Of a stretch of 64,000 nucleotides of DNA, positions 1 to 12,399 are shown one piece after another; positions within the stretch are counted from its first letter, which is position 1, and the number at the start of each line of letters is the position of its first letter. The DNA is taken from NCBI GenBank assembly GCA_029531795.1, contig JAPEIS010000001.1:6200001-6264000 (forward strand), in the 5' to 3' direction. The position numbers and the translations under genes are program-made. The notes under the pieces were generated by a model, which saw only the letters and a list, made by a program, of their open reading frames with translations, was not told the origin of the DNA and ran no database searches. The stretch is from Sclerotinia nivalis (lineage: Eukaryota; Ascomycota; Leotiomycetes; Helotiales; Sclerotiniaceae).

Positions 1-526
1 CGCAAGAGAACCACCAACAATAGCGAGAAACCAACAACAATTTCCTTACTTTCCTGGTTATCATGGAAACAGAAAAGAAAGGAAATCCCAAGAATATCTC
101 TCTCTACCTATCCTTTCAAGGGAATGGCACCGTCTACATCGAGGAACTGTGAAAACGTCATAAATGAGACCTGGTCTGCGAGTTTGAGAGATTATCGGAA
201 TTTGAAAGTTATGGATATGGCGGAATATGGTATGGGTAGTATGAATCATCCTTTTTCACTTTATTCGTTCTGAGAACTAATAACATTTAGATACACAGTC
301 CCGAAATAGAGTACCGCCACATCTTTCCGGATATGAATCGGATTATTCGCGACCCGCTCAATCGCAAGCTCTACGTAATAATGAAGATTCAACTTCTCTT
401 GGAGTGGGATTGGATAGAAGTTCTTTTGATCAGAGGATGGTGCAGAGGGGTTGGGATGGAATAGATTTGCGAAATTGTTATGTAGCCAGATGTGATGGAC
501 AGGGAGAGCATGATGTTGAGCGTTGA
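1..526 (+). CDS. 3' end of an unrecognised gene, partial at left edge
   Basis: Frame 1 is open from the edge to 229. A 61-bp intron (230-290, donor GTATGG, branch CTAAT, acceptor TTTAG) then joins in phase to an exon ending with TGA at 524-526. The C-terminal part (e.g. SGYESDYSRPAQSQ, then GLDRSSFDQRMVQRGWDG) is Ser/Arg/Gln-rich and looks disordered; I recognise no domain. Frame 2 is also open up to about 155 and reads plausibly, so the exon before the intron could be wrong. The 5' part lies outside the window. Confidence 0.4.
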
Positions 527-1165
527 TTCTTCCTGTCGCTTGGAGAGGACTATTTGTTCACATGGGTAGAGAAATCGAATGTATACATGTTGCAAGGAGG
601 TTATAAGGTCATTGGTTTAGGCATTCATATTGGAATTTTATTATCTATTTAACGTCAAAATCCCAAGACTAACCTCTACATAAGGTCAGAATCACCAAAA
701 GTCATAAATTGAGAAGACTTCCCCCATTCAAGTGAGATGCCAGATAATCCCTAGCCATCCCATCTCATCCTTATCCCATCGCTCCTTCCATCTCCAATCA
801 CGTGATGTGGTCCTAACATCCCACCCACGATTTCCAACCCCGAATCCACAGATCATCACGCTGCATAATTCCTTCTCCACACCACACAACATTTAATTGT
901 CGTCGGGCTATACAAACCTTCTCAAATCGTACTTGATAAGAGAAGCGGCAATAGGAAGGTCCGTTGTCGGTAGAACCGTACTCCGTATGCGGGGTCATTT
1001 GCCCGTGCATGCTGTCATCACCCACCCCTCTTTTTCTTTCTTCTCTTTCTCGACCTCAACCCATTCAATAAAATCAAACGACATCAATCATCTACAACTA
1101 ATAGATTCAATTCGCATTTCCAATCCACCTTCTTTCTGCTACAAGGAAGAAAATAACCCGCCAAA
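527..1165. other. intergenic, promoter of the EthD-like gene
   Basis: No convincing gene. A pyrimidine-rich tract at about 1024-1060, typical of filamentous-fungal core promoters and 5' leaders, precedes the start at 1166. Short open frames here begin with non-ATG codons or have no recognisable product. Confidence 0.5.
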
Positions 1166-1612
1166 ATGTCCGTCATCGTCACCGTCATGTACCCCAAAAC
1201 CGAAACCTCAACTTTCGATTTGGATTATTACATGAAGACACATATGCCACTTGTACAGGAGAAGTGGAGTCCTCATGGGTTGACAAATTGGACGGTTACA
1301 AAGTTGGATGAGAGTACAGGGTATTCTATGTATGTTTTTCTCAAGTCCTGTTTGCTTTTCTTATCTCCGAATTTGTTCATTTCTCCGATGCGATTCGTGC
1401 TTCAGAAGACGTAAAGGGTTGGGTGGGCAAAGGCGAATTGGGGTAGTTACTAATGAATTGATAATAGGCAAGCACTCCTCTGGTTCGAGAGCAAGGAGGC
1501 GTGGGCTAAGGCTAGAGCTGCTGAGGGACCAACTGTCATGGGTGATATAGCCAATTTTAGCTCGGTGCAACCATTACTTGTTTTTGGACAAGAGCTTGAG
1601 AAGGTTGTTTGA
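1166..1612 (+). CDS. EthD-domain-like small protein
   Basis: Two exons, 1166-1329 and 1468-1612, encode 102 aa. The 138-bp intron has donor GTATGT, branch TACTAAT and acceptor ATAG, and the junction restores an ATG (Met) codon. The protein opens with a beta strand MSVIVTVMYP, followed by the DLDYYMKTHMPLV segment and an F-x-S-K-E-AW motif. This is the pattern of the EthD family (ferredoxin-like dimeric alpha/beta barrel, about 100 aa). These proteins are small cytosolic factors named from ethyl tert-butyl ether degradation; fungal members mostly lack a known substrate. The start lies in a good context (CCAAAATG). Length and fold pattern fit a complete gene. Confidence 0.85.
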
Positions 1613-2795
1613 GCTGTCTTGGTGATGGTTTATTATGCTGGTAGGGGCGGGATGGGATGAATAGATCGTTCGACGTACCGTGATGCGTTAGTGGAAGACA
1701 GGCAGAGTGCAAGGGTAACGTGATTTGCGAGTAAGATGCATACTGTAACATCTGTATCAGAGGACCTGGATTGTGGTGAATCGATCGTTAAGACCTCTTT
1801 GAGATTCATGCTTCTATGTTGCTCATATTTTTGCTTGAGTAGAGAGGTAATTTGGAAGATCCCTCAACCTGCGACTCTACTTTCAGCCTTTCACAATGTC
1901 TGCGAGATATGTGCTTCACCAATCCTGATGCGAGCCATCTCTCCTTTATTTCTTTCCGCCGTTTCATTTCTTATTTACCCTCCTCTAAGCTTGTCGAAGG
2001 AAGTGGATCCGAAGTTGTTGTGTCAAATCTTGTTTTGCTCTTTCCTTCCTCATCAAAGCTCTGATATCTTCTTGAGGGAATGCCCAAAGTTTTTGTCCTC
2101 CGCAAAGAGACGAAAACAAGGAGAACTATTCGTACTCTCAAGAATTTCAACTGAACTTTCACTGTGGTCTTTGAGCTTTCAATGCTCTTTAATACTCGAG
2201 ATAATGAGCTGAAAGAGGCAACGCAATTCAGAATACGATATGTTTGAGAAGTTCATGGCGGGATCAATTCTCTCTTTTTTATCACGTATGAACGCAAATA
2301 GCTCAGCATGATTGTGTATCAAGCTGTGATTATTGTACATCAAACTGTGCTGGCGCGAAAATGGGGTACGCAGTCAACAACGTTGGAACCAAAATTCATA
2401 CTGGGGGCTCGCCCACAATGTGAGAAACGGCGATAACTTCTTGTATCCTGGTAGTCCCATCAAGGAATATTCCTCGTCACGATGATATTCCTTGCGTCCT
2501 GGTAACCAGGTCAAGGAGTACTCCTTGTCATAGTATCACGATACAACTCCAGTGTTTCATCTCGGAGTTGTTTCCGTAGCTTCAGTTGGGTTTGTCGGTC
2601 AAGTAGTTCTTGGGATCTTCTCTAGGATTTTCCGCAGTTCTGGGTTCTGGCATGATACCTAGCCGGAACGAGGAGTCCTGATCTGATATGGCCTTTTGGC
2701 TCGTCAATCGATAGCTCATCGATAGACTTTTGTAACTGAGTTTGGTCCTCTTCTACCTCTCTAATAGCGACCTTCAATTTTATACGAGCATTCTA
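1613..2795. other. intergenic with a palindrome-rich repeat
   Basis: A 158-codon ATG frame at 1736-2212 has no recognisable domain and no intron support, so I do not call it. At 2446-2545 two imperfect tandem units (TCCTGGTA...TCAAGGA...TCCT..GTCA) carry near-perfect palindromes such as CAAGGAGTACTCCTTG (2512-2527). Nothing else stands out. Confidence 0.45.
2446..2545. repeat. imperfect tandem repeat with palindromes
   Basis: Two units of about 50 bp each contain TCCTGGTA, then (A/G)TCAAGGA, then a TATTCCT or TACTCCT arm. The second unit holds CCTGGTAACCAGG (2498-2510) and CAAGGAGTACTCCTTG (2512-2527), both palindromic. The region could fold as hairpins or be bound by a dimeric factor; no function can be assigned. 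Confidence 0.4.
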
Positions 2796-3545
2796 TCAAT
2801 CTTCCCGAGGCGTCCGACTTCCCAGCCACAATATTTGTTTTATCGCCATAAACTTCCTTTCTTCTTCTTCCTTTGCCAGAGCCTTTTTTACCTTTGCACG
2901 TCTCGTTGAAAACCATTGTAAATAAGACATGTTTTCTTGCTTCAGCCACGTGGCTCGGTTCCACGGAACCTCATCTTTCTTTAACAGACAGCGGTCTGTG
3001 CATTCGAGCTTCCAATGTTCAGGACAAACCCTCATCTGCTTTTTGCCTACATAAATATACCCAGAAGGATGATAAAACTTCATTTCAATCCCACAATCTA
3101 AACAGAAACGTTTGTGGCGCTGTGACCCATTGCGACCCCTTCTTCCTGCCCTCTGCACATTTGCAAATTTGGAAATATGTCGCAGGCGGTGGCATATTCG
3201 GCATGCCAATAAAAGTTTTTCCGTCTCATAATCTTCCAATTCGGCAGCAAGGAGTTCTTCATGAGTTACTGTGAGACGTGGGATCGTGGCGTGGTAGAAA
3301 TGGTTCGTGACTCGCAGTCTGGCTTTATCCACTGATGTCAGATTTTCAATGATCACGCTTTGTACCTCGCTTGGTAGTTGTTCGATGTTTGTGATTGGTT
3401 CGGGTATCGACCAGGTTTTGGGATCGGTACAGAGTCTTGTTGATTCGAGGTAGGCTAGACATGCCGTGTGAAGTGCATCGAGGAGAGGTGCTTTCGGTGT
3501 TGGCGAGCACCATATTTTTGCCAGAAGTCTGCATTCGGATGTCAT
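2796..3545 (-). CDS. F-box-like protein with Cys-rich region
   Basis: A single exon of 249 codons; the ATG at 3545 lies in CTCAAAATG, a good context. Upstream in-frame sequence lacks an ATG. Residues about 54-90 (start LPSEVQSVIIENL, later RVTNHFYHATIP) match the F-box pattern that recruits Skp1 of SCF ubiquitin ligases. A Cys-rich block follows: CRICHRLRHISKF then RFCLDCGIEMKFY and CPEHWKLECTDRC. This arrangement of paired cysteines after an F-box is common in expanded families of unknown target in filamentous ascomycetes. The C-terminus is Lys/Glu-rich. The substrate cannot be inferred. Confidence 0.75.
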   Translation of the reverse strand: MTSECRLLAKIWCSPTPKAPLLDALHTACLAYLESTRLCTDPKTWSIPEPITNIEQLPSEVQSVIIENLTSVDKARLRVTNHFYHATIPRLTVTHEELLAAELEDYETEKLLLACRICHRLRHISKFANVQRAGRRGRNGSQRHKRFCLDCGIEMKFYHPSGYIYVGKKQMRVCPEHWKLECTDRCLLKKDEVPWNRATWLKQENMSYLQWFSTRRAKVKKALAKEEEERKFMAIKQILWLGSRTPRED

Positions 3546-5338
3546 TTTGAGATGTTGTGAGGAAATGACTTGGATATTAAGTAGATTGTGCAAGTTGATG
3601 AGGTTGAAGGATCGGATCAATGTATCAGAAGTCTGATTGGAATGTTATGAGTATGACAAGATAGAGAACGGGATGATTTGGTGAAAGTGGAGTGGAGATG
3701 GGTAATGAGATCCGAAGGATCAAATTATTATAGCAGGAATATGGATATATGATGAGTAATGCGGTTAAGAACGAGATACTATATGGCGATATAGTGGATA
3801 TAACGAAACCGGTGAAGTTAAAAAGATTAAATATTTTGGTATGGTAGAAATATGATGGACAGAAATTTCTCAAGGTGGGAAACTTCATGAACTTATATAC
3901 TTTGAGGATTTTGGGAATGAGGACTGATGTGCAGACTTGTGTATTAGCGTTCGGCATTTGCTATTAGACTACTACGCCGGCAATTAAGTGGTTGCTAAAG
4001 ATGGTTAGTGTAAGTGCATTCGGTATAGTCGCGGGGTTCTCGACGATTAGAGTTTATGTTTGGAGTGAAGAAGTTTTAGCTGGTATGTTTAGTTTAGCTA
4101 ATTTTACGTGGGTTTATTTTTAAATTCCCTATTTGGGTTGTTTTGAGGTTTAGTTCTCTGCAATGTCGACTTCTTTTTTTGCACTTAGACGTAGACACGG
4201 TGTCGTTTTTTTTACTCAAGTCTCTTGGAGACTAGTTTTATTAATTTACTTTCAGCTTAAGCTTGAGTAAGGTCCTGTCAATTTTCTTCCGCTGTTTGTA
4301 ATTGTCTTCGTCGAAGCCTGGGTTTGCGCATCATTTACCGAGCATCAGCATCTTCGCCTAAATGTCCCCTTTCCCCCGTGCCATGTTAATAAATGCTGGT
4401 GACAGTACATAGATCGCGCAAAAATGACCCTCAGTATGATTGCAATATTCAAAAAATTGTAGTATTATGGCGTCATAGACTAGGGGTTTTTTCTTTTTCA
4501 AAAGCCCCAGACTAAGTCAACCCCACTTTCTAGCACCTTCATTTAGCTCGAACGCCGCTCCAGCATACTAACTGCCCATCAGTTAGTCTAATGTACTGTG
4601 ATTTGTGTTTCAGATAGGAGCGGATGAGGTAATTGACATGCTCTGGGTATCTTGCAGACTTTCTACAGTAGTATTACCAAATCTAGATTATTATCGGATC
4701 ATTCTCCGCAAGGTCGGGAAAATGATATTTCCTGCATCTTTTATTTCATGTTAAACATCTATGCTATATGCATTTGTATATAGTTCCTCTTTTTTCAGTT
4801 CTTCATGAAATCCATTTTTGATTTATATCTCAGCTTTTCACGATACAGAATTCTGATCTCCTCTTCGGTAAAATCATCTACATCTACTTTCTTTGGACTT
4901 CATATCTTAGTTCATTATTATCTTCATCAATACTGTTTTATTAGTAATTTGTAAATTACCCGATGTGGAATATTCTGAAGTTAGAGACCTCAAAGTAGTC
5001 TTTAACTAGCATATAGAAGACACGTTTGAATTCGGCTACATACTCATCAAGACAAATTTAGATGCTCAAGGTCAAGTAAAGTACAAAGAATAGAGGGCTT
5101 TCAAAATATACAAAGGAAATTCACTAGTAAAGAAACTTCCTAGATGAAATTGTGCACAACAAAGGGCGTAGAAAAAACGGAAAGACAAGAACTTTACATT
5201 TGAGCCTCACCTCATCTAACAATGGAATTTACCTGTTACCAAATCAGGAGTTCATCGAAAAAAAAAAATGAGAAGTCATGATATCTTAATTTCACTTACC
5301 TACAAATTCTTCGAGCCTAAGATTAATCACGATCCAAT
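3546..5338. other. intergenic, AT-rich
   Basis: Between the divergent F-box and HExxH-protein genes. Small frames (e.g. 3625-3957 minus) are low-complexity Ile/Leu/Phe-rich and unconvincing. The stretch 4,600-5,300 is markedly AT-rich but holds no recognisable transposon coding sequence or terminal repeats. Confidence 0.45.
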
Positions 5339-8151
5339 ATGGCCGCTCAGCCATCAATATATACCCACCTCGCAGAATCGCATACGCATCCCACAGGCGA
5401 TGATCACAAACCCTTGAAACGACTTCCCGGCTTACTAAAAAGTGGTATTACGCCAATTACACCACCGCCGTATGATAATTATTACAAACACAAAGCTCAT
5501 CAGGATTTAAAATGGTATCAGTCTGAAAGATTTGGTGGTATGTTTTTCTTCTCCGATATCCCAATCGCAGTTTAAAAATCTGGAATGAATGGAAGCTGAT
5601 GAGATAAATATAGGTTTTACTACACAAGAGATACATCTCCATGATGCTTTTGCGCCATATTCGAACGCAAAAGCTACGGGAAAATTAACATGTCCTATTC
5701 ATCCCATTATACAAAGAACGAAATGGAGACGAGAATTACCTGCGCAATTGGCTAGGTATCCGCTTGGGAATGGAAGGGAAGGATATTGGGATGCTGTAAG
5801 AAGGGAGTTCCTCAGGGATTGCTAGATATACGCTGATAATCTGAGATGATAGTGGGAAAATGATACGGTTTGGAATTTAATGGTACCCGCTTTACAATTG
5901 ACGACCATGTTTTTGGCAAATCTATATACTTGGCCTTGGTAAGATATCTCTGTTACTAATAGAGATAAAAGCTAATCCGGTAGGTTCGATGCATTATTCC
6001 TCGGGGAAATGGAAGAAATAGACGAAATCGACTTGCCCGCGGAACTACACGGAAAAAAAGGATATCGAAAATTCAAACTACGACCACCATACATATCGGC
6101 GCAAGAATCCGAGCGCAAACGTGTTCAAGCAATGCTTGAAAGATTTAGGGATGATGTGACGCTAGATTTGAGTAGTGGACATACGGATACTAGATCGGGA
6201 TTACCTGATGAATTTGAATTCGCGAATACAAATGGATCGCTGGATGTGGTTACGGGAAAAGGAATTGGGATTTCGATGGCTTTTGAGATTTTGGAACCGT
6301 TGTTCAATGAAAAGATTACGGAGGCGGAAAGGATGATTGTTTTGTTTAGATTTGCGGGGACTTTACTTCATGAGCTTTGTGTAAGTTTTGCCGAAATATG
6401 CATACATACATAGATTTTGAGTGGAATATATGCTGATTACAAAGATAGCATGCTTTTTGGGAATGTCTGCGGAAATGGGGGGTTCGAGTTGATGGTGCGG
6501 ATGTGGTTGGGCTGAAGTTAGAACCCTGGTTTGAACATCAAAGAACATCTGAATTGTATGTACTATCTCCAACCAGATCCCCCGTTCTGTCAAATTTTTA
6601 CTGATTGAGGATAGAGGCTTTTCAATGGAGAGCTTTGTATGACCATTCCGCGTTCAAGCTCCGTTTTTCCCCACAATCGACTGATATTTGACAGGTATTT
6701 GGCGGAATCGCCCAAGATTTCTTGCGAGAAGAAAGTGTACCGTGTCGTGGTATTCCGCCGATGGGATTTTCCCTGTAGGACTTAAATTTGCACTTCGATT
6801 CCGTGAATTAAAGGCTAATTAACACAGTGGCGAATTTGACAAATCCATAACGGAATCATTAACAACGAATCCGCTGGTTCTTATCAGGAAGCCACCAGAC
6901 TATTTGGTCTCACATGTATGGCCAATAACTTTAAGTTATTTTATAGATATCCAAAATCAATCATGGTGGAATACATGCAAAATGGTGTGGGTAATTTCTT
7001 GCAGACTGTAAAATTTTAGTTCATTGACTTATAAACATAGATTCGGAGCTAGGAGCACACATATTCCAAAACTATACGGAAAAAGAACAATCAATAGACC
7101 AGATGGTCAACCTCCTGCACCGCCCTCTGTTGGATTCGAAGATATAGATGGAAATCCTATGGTGGGGGTAGGACCCATGAATCAAATGCAAAGTATTGCA
7201 CAATGGTTATACAACTCGTATAAGCAGCGCGCATATCAAATCAGAGATGCATTGATTGCTCATGGGAATTTAGAAGATAGTTTTTCAATTGCACGCTGGC
7301 CACCATCACCGCCACCTGATGACTATGAGGATGATGACGACGATGAGGAGGAGGACGAAGAGGACGAAGATGAGGAAGACGAAGACGACGAAGAAGTACC
7401 TTTTTGTCCACGCTATGATGAGATCAAAAACTATTTAATCAATCAAAAGAGAGAATTGGCTATTGATACGATGAAATTCAAAATGCCAGAACATACCTTC
7501 CATCAATACATACGTAGAAACGGCGGAATAGATTTAAGTGCAGAGGAATGGAGAGGATTTCTCTTAAATTGTACCGAGCGCATGGAATTATTTCAGTAGG
7601 CCCCCCAAAATTATTCGCCATAACATCTATAACTAACAGCTTAGAATTCGTGAGAAGAACGGAAAATTACCTACTCCATACCATGCGATTCTCAGAGTAC
7701 TTAGTACCGGATGGTCCACGAACTTACCAGCCCCAGATACCCGGGTGCAAGTGAATATATCAAGGGCACAAGCAGAATGTTTCTTCAATGCCAGTATGAT
7801 TTATTTAACCGATAGAAAAGAACCTTGGTACAGATTAGATTTTTGGGATGCCGATGTGGAGATTTTTCGCACTCTGTGTAACAACTGGTTGGTAGATAAT
7901 AATCGAGGTGATTCTCTTCCAAGGGATGTTTTTGAGGCATGTATACATGCCGGAGTGCAGCCTCGATTTGTGTAAGTTTCGGATAGTCTGTTATTAAGTA
8001 GCTTGCTAATAAGTGCAGCCTTGGTTCTAAAGGTATTGTTCGTAAATTGCCTGGACCACCTCCAGAAGCGAAGGCATCCAGGAAAAGGCAGGCGGAAGGC
8101 CCTCAACCCGGTCCTCCATCAAAGCATCGGGGTCAAAATTACCCTAGGTGA
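5339..8151 (+). CDS. putative HExxH zinc-peptidase-like protein, 11 exons
   Basis: I rebuilt eleven exons: 5339-5537, 5614-5795, 5853-5938, 5984-6380, 6449-6555, 6615-6636, 6695-6774, 6828-6986, 7041-7595, 7645-7971 and 8019-8151. All keep phase and give 748 aa. Residues about 285-289 read HELCH inside LLHELCHAFWECL, an HExxH zinc motif; the last His is on the next exon. ELGFSMESFVFGG (about 323-335) follows and could supply a third Glu ligand. This pairing is familiar from uncharacterised fungal zincin-like proteins. Exon 6 is a 22-nt microexon inside that second motif. A long Asp/Glu run lies at about 503-527, and the C-terminus is basic and Pro-rich. There is no signal peptide, so it is probably cytosolic or nuclear. 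The exon 8 donor (GTGGGT at 6987) is the weakest junction. Peptidase activity is inferred, not shown. Confidence 0.7.
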
Positions 8152-9540
8152 GGGTTTTAATTTTGTCTTATCGGAGATGGATGGCATTCGTTCTTTATCA
8201 GTGACATCGTGTTTGCCTGTCGATTATATATTTGTGCCGCCTTCAACTTCCCATCGGGTTGCGAGGAACCTCAATCATCTGATTGCAACAAAACAACCAT
8301 GGAATCGACATTCTCCTCCTTGGTTCGGTAGTGTACGAAGACTTGGAGACATCTCTTGTCCTTGATTTGCATACATGTAAATAATTTACGTTAGAATAGC
8401 GTCTGGTACTGGTCATATTGTAATAAATAGCCATGAATTGTATCTTATATCCAAAAATTTATAGCAAATGGATCCATGGTTGTGGTGGCGATGCCTATGA
8501 ATGCGCTTGAAGTGCCTTTAAATCCTTTGCCCAATGGTTGTGGAAAGTGGAAAATAAGTGATTCTTCTCTCACCTCGCAAAGCTTGACGGGAAGAATTCA
8601 AAGAAATCTTTGTAATTAGCCAGGGTTTAGGTGTGATGTACAGTAAATAAATATCTGCTCGAGGAAGACATAAACTCAACAATAAAAATGGCTAGAGCAT
8701 TGCATTTTATGTGAATAATGGTAACTTGATTTATAAAATTTGACGATATTTCAACTATTGACAAGAGTCATAACCATTATTATGAATAATCGCGAAATCC
8801 TGACTCATACTTGTCATTATGCGGATATACTCTGTTCCAGGACTCCCCTACATCATTCTCCCATGAAAAGCAAACAAAATGTGCAAAATGGGAAATTCAG
8901 ATGATATCAATATCAATATGGACAGATTTATCTTCCCGATCGCATGTTTATTTGCCATGAGAAGGGCCCCACAAAACAACAATATACCCGACAATATTGT
9001 CGGCAAGCTTTCCTTGATTACTAGATGGATTTTATAATGCCACTTTGTTTGTGTTGGTGCGATACCAGGCAAGTATTCAAAGGTCGATTGTGCATGATAG
9101 CTCAATGTACGGGCAACGGGCGTATTTGGCGAAGATGATAATCGGCATTGATGATTGCCCAAACTACAAGAACCTATCTACGGACCATCCTCATCAGAAC
9201 GCTATCCATGAGGAAAAAAGTAATTTGTTTGACAACTTCATATACATCGTGCTGCCTGGGCTGAAGGCCTGCGAGATCTATGCTCTCCAACACAAGTCTT
9301 AGCTCAAGTACTCTAGATGTAAAGAATGCTTTTCATTCAAAATTAACATCGATGAATGATATGACTGTAACTTCACAGTAATAAAAGAATATTTCACAAA
9401 TTACCTGGCAATGACTGGTAAATAAACTTAACAGGACTCAACCAAATAATGGACTCATAATTAGGCAATACATTTAAAAAGATCATTTCCCTTGACTTCC
9501 TCCTCCAACAGCTCAAGAGTAAAGCGATCTTTTAGAAAAT
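8152..9540. other. intergenic
   Basis: 3' flank of the HExxH-protein gene and promoter of the next gene. An open continuation to 8365 and a minus frame at 8848-9162 have no recognisable product. No repeats or RNA gene found. Confidence 0.4.
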
Positions 9541-10651
9541 ATGATCAATCCACAAAAGTTCAACATCATCAACCCTAAGCGTGTTTCCAGCGACGCTCTT
9601 TACGAAGAAGGCGACTTAGTTCCAATATGGCGAAAGTGTCTACGCTATCGTCCTCGTTTCAAGGACTTGAGGGCTTTTAACCCACTCCGTGATAAAATTC
9701 GTCAAATACCAGGCTGTGTGCGAAGGATCTGGTCTCCTAGTCCTAGTGGTGTTCGTGGCAAACATGCAGTGTCATCGAGGTATGTAGAAACCAAGCCAAA
9801 CACGTTCCTAGATGCGCTTCAACGGGAGATGATTATTGAGGGCAAGAAAGCAAACACTGACGTTTCTCATTAGTGACAGGGAGGTTTCCAAAGCACCCCC
9901 TACATCCAATAAGGCCGCACGGGCATCGGACACCGGAAATCATCCCCTTGCATCGAATCCAGTCCCACCTGTACAACCAAGCTTTCCAAGAACTCTCGAT
10001 CCAGTCCCATCCCGGGTCCTCACCAAAGAGTCAAAATTGGATGCGGCACATGGCGAGCCGGGAAGCGAGAGAGTGTATGATATCAACTATAAACCTCATC
10101 AATCACAAACGCCATCACACCCGAATCACAAGATTGGTATGGCTTTAACTACAACGGAAACAATACTAAACTATCCGAACGGCCACAGAGATACCCATAA
10201 CGACAAAGTCCAGAAGAAAAGTGATAAAGAAAGCCGCGAGAGTGTCAAATCCAACGGCACATCCTCTTGGGATATATTCCAGCGTGACGAGGGCGCAAAG
10301 GGTATTAAACCGAAAAATTCAAACCTGATCGACCTTGTAGACATCTCTACATTGGTGCCGGAATATCCTCGCCGCCCGAAAAGGAAGCCCGTGATGCAAA
10401 AGCGAGCGGCAGACGAAATTCAGCACCATCCTTTGCCACATTCAGCCTCGACGCACAATTTGGTTCAAGTGCTTGAGGTAGAAGTTTCAAAACGAGAGCA
10501 GGAGAAGGAGGTGGAAGCGACAAAATATCTAGATTTATATTCACAAATACCTAGGACGCCAAGGCATTCAAGACGATGTGGGCAGGTTTGGGACAGAGTA
10601 GAGACGGGGAACAGCTTCCTGGCGATGAAGTTTCTAAAAGACTCGCTCTAG
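9541..10651 (+). CDS. unrecognised disordered protein
   Basis: Two exons, 9541-9779 and 9880-10651 (336 aa). The 100-bp intron has donor GTATGT, branch CACTGAC and acceptor GACAG; without it the first frame stops at 9873. The junction codon AGG preserves phase. The N-terminal 75 residues are basic with aromatic residues (WRKCLRYRPRFKDLRAF). The rest is rich in Pro, Ser, His and Lys and appears disordered, with short KRKP-type basic clusters that could be nuclear localisation signals. No signal peptide or membrane segment is visible and I recognise no family. It is likely real because the intron is canonical and resolves the frame change exactly. Confidence 0.6.
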
Positions 10652-11270
10652 ATCTAAGACTCACTTGAGTTATAGAGGTATCATAAAAGTAAAGTGTTTT
10701 GTATTGTAGTTGTCTGAATATATCAAAGATGTTTCATTCCCACGAAGAATGCATTCTTTCGGTACCAATGGAATGGAAATGTGGCTTCATAAGACTTACT
10801 CCTTACATATGTTTTCAATCTCGTGATGAAATCGTACATACTTTTACTCTGGTAAGTACCTAGTACTTGAAGGTCGCCGAGCATGATGATAGATCATAGA
10901 TAGATAAATAGTTCATAGTTCGTGATATTTGAGGATTGGAACAGAATTAGTAGAAAATTGATAATGGCGGGGAAACATAAAATCAAATCTGTCCTCAGCC
11001 ACGACTTTGTTTGGTAAGCTTAAACGCGGCACGGTGTATTTGTTAGGGCCGCCGCTTCTAATCGTGACGATTTTCTTCTTTCCACTCTTCAAAATTATTT
11101 CCTGGGATCTGTCAATTTCTCAAAGACTTCAACAATAAAAGTTCAACAAAGCCCAACAATTTTATTATTCAATATTCCCCCCGAGGTATCATTTGGTCGC
11201 ATTCAATTACGATCTTCTATAGCACTTCTTCATTTCATCTCACATCAATTTGTACTTGCAAACAGACAAA
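10652..11270. other. intergenic, promoter of PHO88
   Basis: No gene. The last 150 bp before 11271 is rich in CAACAA/ATTC motifs and short C+T runs, as expected of a highly expressed fungal leader. Start context is GACAAAATGG. Confidence 0.4.
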
Positions 11271-11971
11271 ATGGGTCTCAATCCTCAAGTGTATGATAAA
11301 ATTACCGGAACTCCCATCACCTTTTTTGGACTTGTTACTGACGGATTTTGAATAGAACCAACCTGATCATCATCCTTGGGATGATGCAAGTCTCCAAGCG
11401 TGTTCCTCTCGAGGACCCTAACGTTTTGATGCTTGTTCGTGGGATTTACATTCTATCAAACGTCATCATCGCAGGCGTTTACGCTTATACCCAATACTTG
11501 ATCAATAAGAAGAAGGGTAAGTAGCCTAGTTTACTGTGCATGCTACCATAGATGCTAACAGCTGTTGGCATAGATATGACTACTCTTAAGTACGTCGAGC
11601 AACCTCAAATGGGTTCCGCCGAAGAGCCAAAGCTCGTCACCACCACCGTTCACAAATACGATAGCGATCAAATGAAAGCCCTATACAAGGCGCAATTGAT
11701 GGGTGTTGGAATGATGGCCGTTATGCACTTGTACTTTAAATACACCAACCCTCTCATGATCCAATCTATCATCCCACTTAAGGGCGCATTCGAAGGCAAT
11801 GAGGTTAAGATCCACCTTTTCGGACAACCAGCTTCTGGGGATTTGAAGAGACCATTCAAGGCACCAGCTGGTTTGATGAACAGCCTTCAAGGAGGAGCTT
11901 CCCCAACACAAGATAAGAAGACTATTGAGGCAGCTGAAAAGGCAGGTCGTGGAGGTGTTAAGGACGAATAG
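11271..11971 (+). CDS. PHO88: Pho88/SND3-family ER membrane protein
   Basis: Three exons: 11271-11290, 11356-11516, 11574-11971 (192 aa, against about 188 in budding yeast). Both junctions keep phase. The protein begins MGLNPQVTNLIIILGMMQV, then a second hydrophobic segment (MLVRGIYILSNVIIAGVYAY) and a third around MGVGMMAVMHLYFKY. It ends with the conserved region NPLMIQSIIPLKGAFEGNEV and a charged Lys/Glu tail. Pho88 (SND3) is an abundant ER membrane protein of the SRP-independent targeting route and was first found through phosphate uptake. The start and second exon are unambiguous because the reconstructed N-terminus is colinear with the family. Confidence 0.93.
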
Positions 11972-12399
11972 ATGCTCGAGCGTCAGACATACACGATATA
12001 ATGTTTTCAAGGAATGGGGAATCAGGGGACTGGGGTTTGGACCTTAAAATCCAGGGACATGGCGGTAAAATTGGGGGATGAATGGGGCAAGAGATTTTAT
12101 GTCTCCTTTGTATCATAGAGACGAGTAGATGGAGACGACCTTTTTAATTCCATCACTACTTTCTACATTTTCTTCTATCAATACATCGTTTACACTATCC
12201 ATATAGTTCTTCCAACCATGTTGAGTTTCTATATCATTCGTTTAAAGATATGAATAGACGAATCCAGCCTTAGCGCAGACAAAATCACCGAGGCTGAATT
12301 ACTTTAAACTTATTGCCACTTTCTGACTTCAGCCTTGCTATATAAATTTATAAAACTTCAACAATTTCACTTGTAGCATACTCTACACAATCTGACATT
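11972..12399. other. intergenic between PHO88 and RAD14
   Basis: 3' UTR of PHO88 and the short promoter of RAD14, both on the plus strand. Nothing else is seen. Confidence 0.4.

Noticed and set aside
1736..2212. 158-codon ATG frame downstream of the EthD-like gene
   Set aside because: Composition is not protein-like, there are no domains, and there is no intron or conserved motif; probably chance.
3546..3620. N-terminal extension of the F-box protein
   Set aside because: It would start at TTG; the ATG at 3545 has a good context and suits the family.
3625..3957. 110-codon minus frame
   Set aside because: Ile/Phe/Tyr-rich low complexity upstream of the F-box gene; likely promoter or leader sequence.
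8848..9162. 104-codon minus frame
   Set aside because: No family features, and a plus frame overlaps it; not supported.
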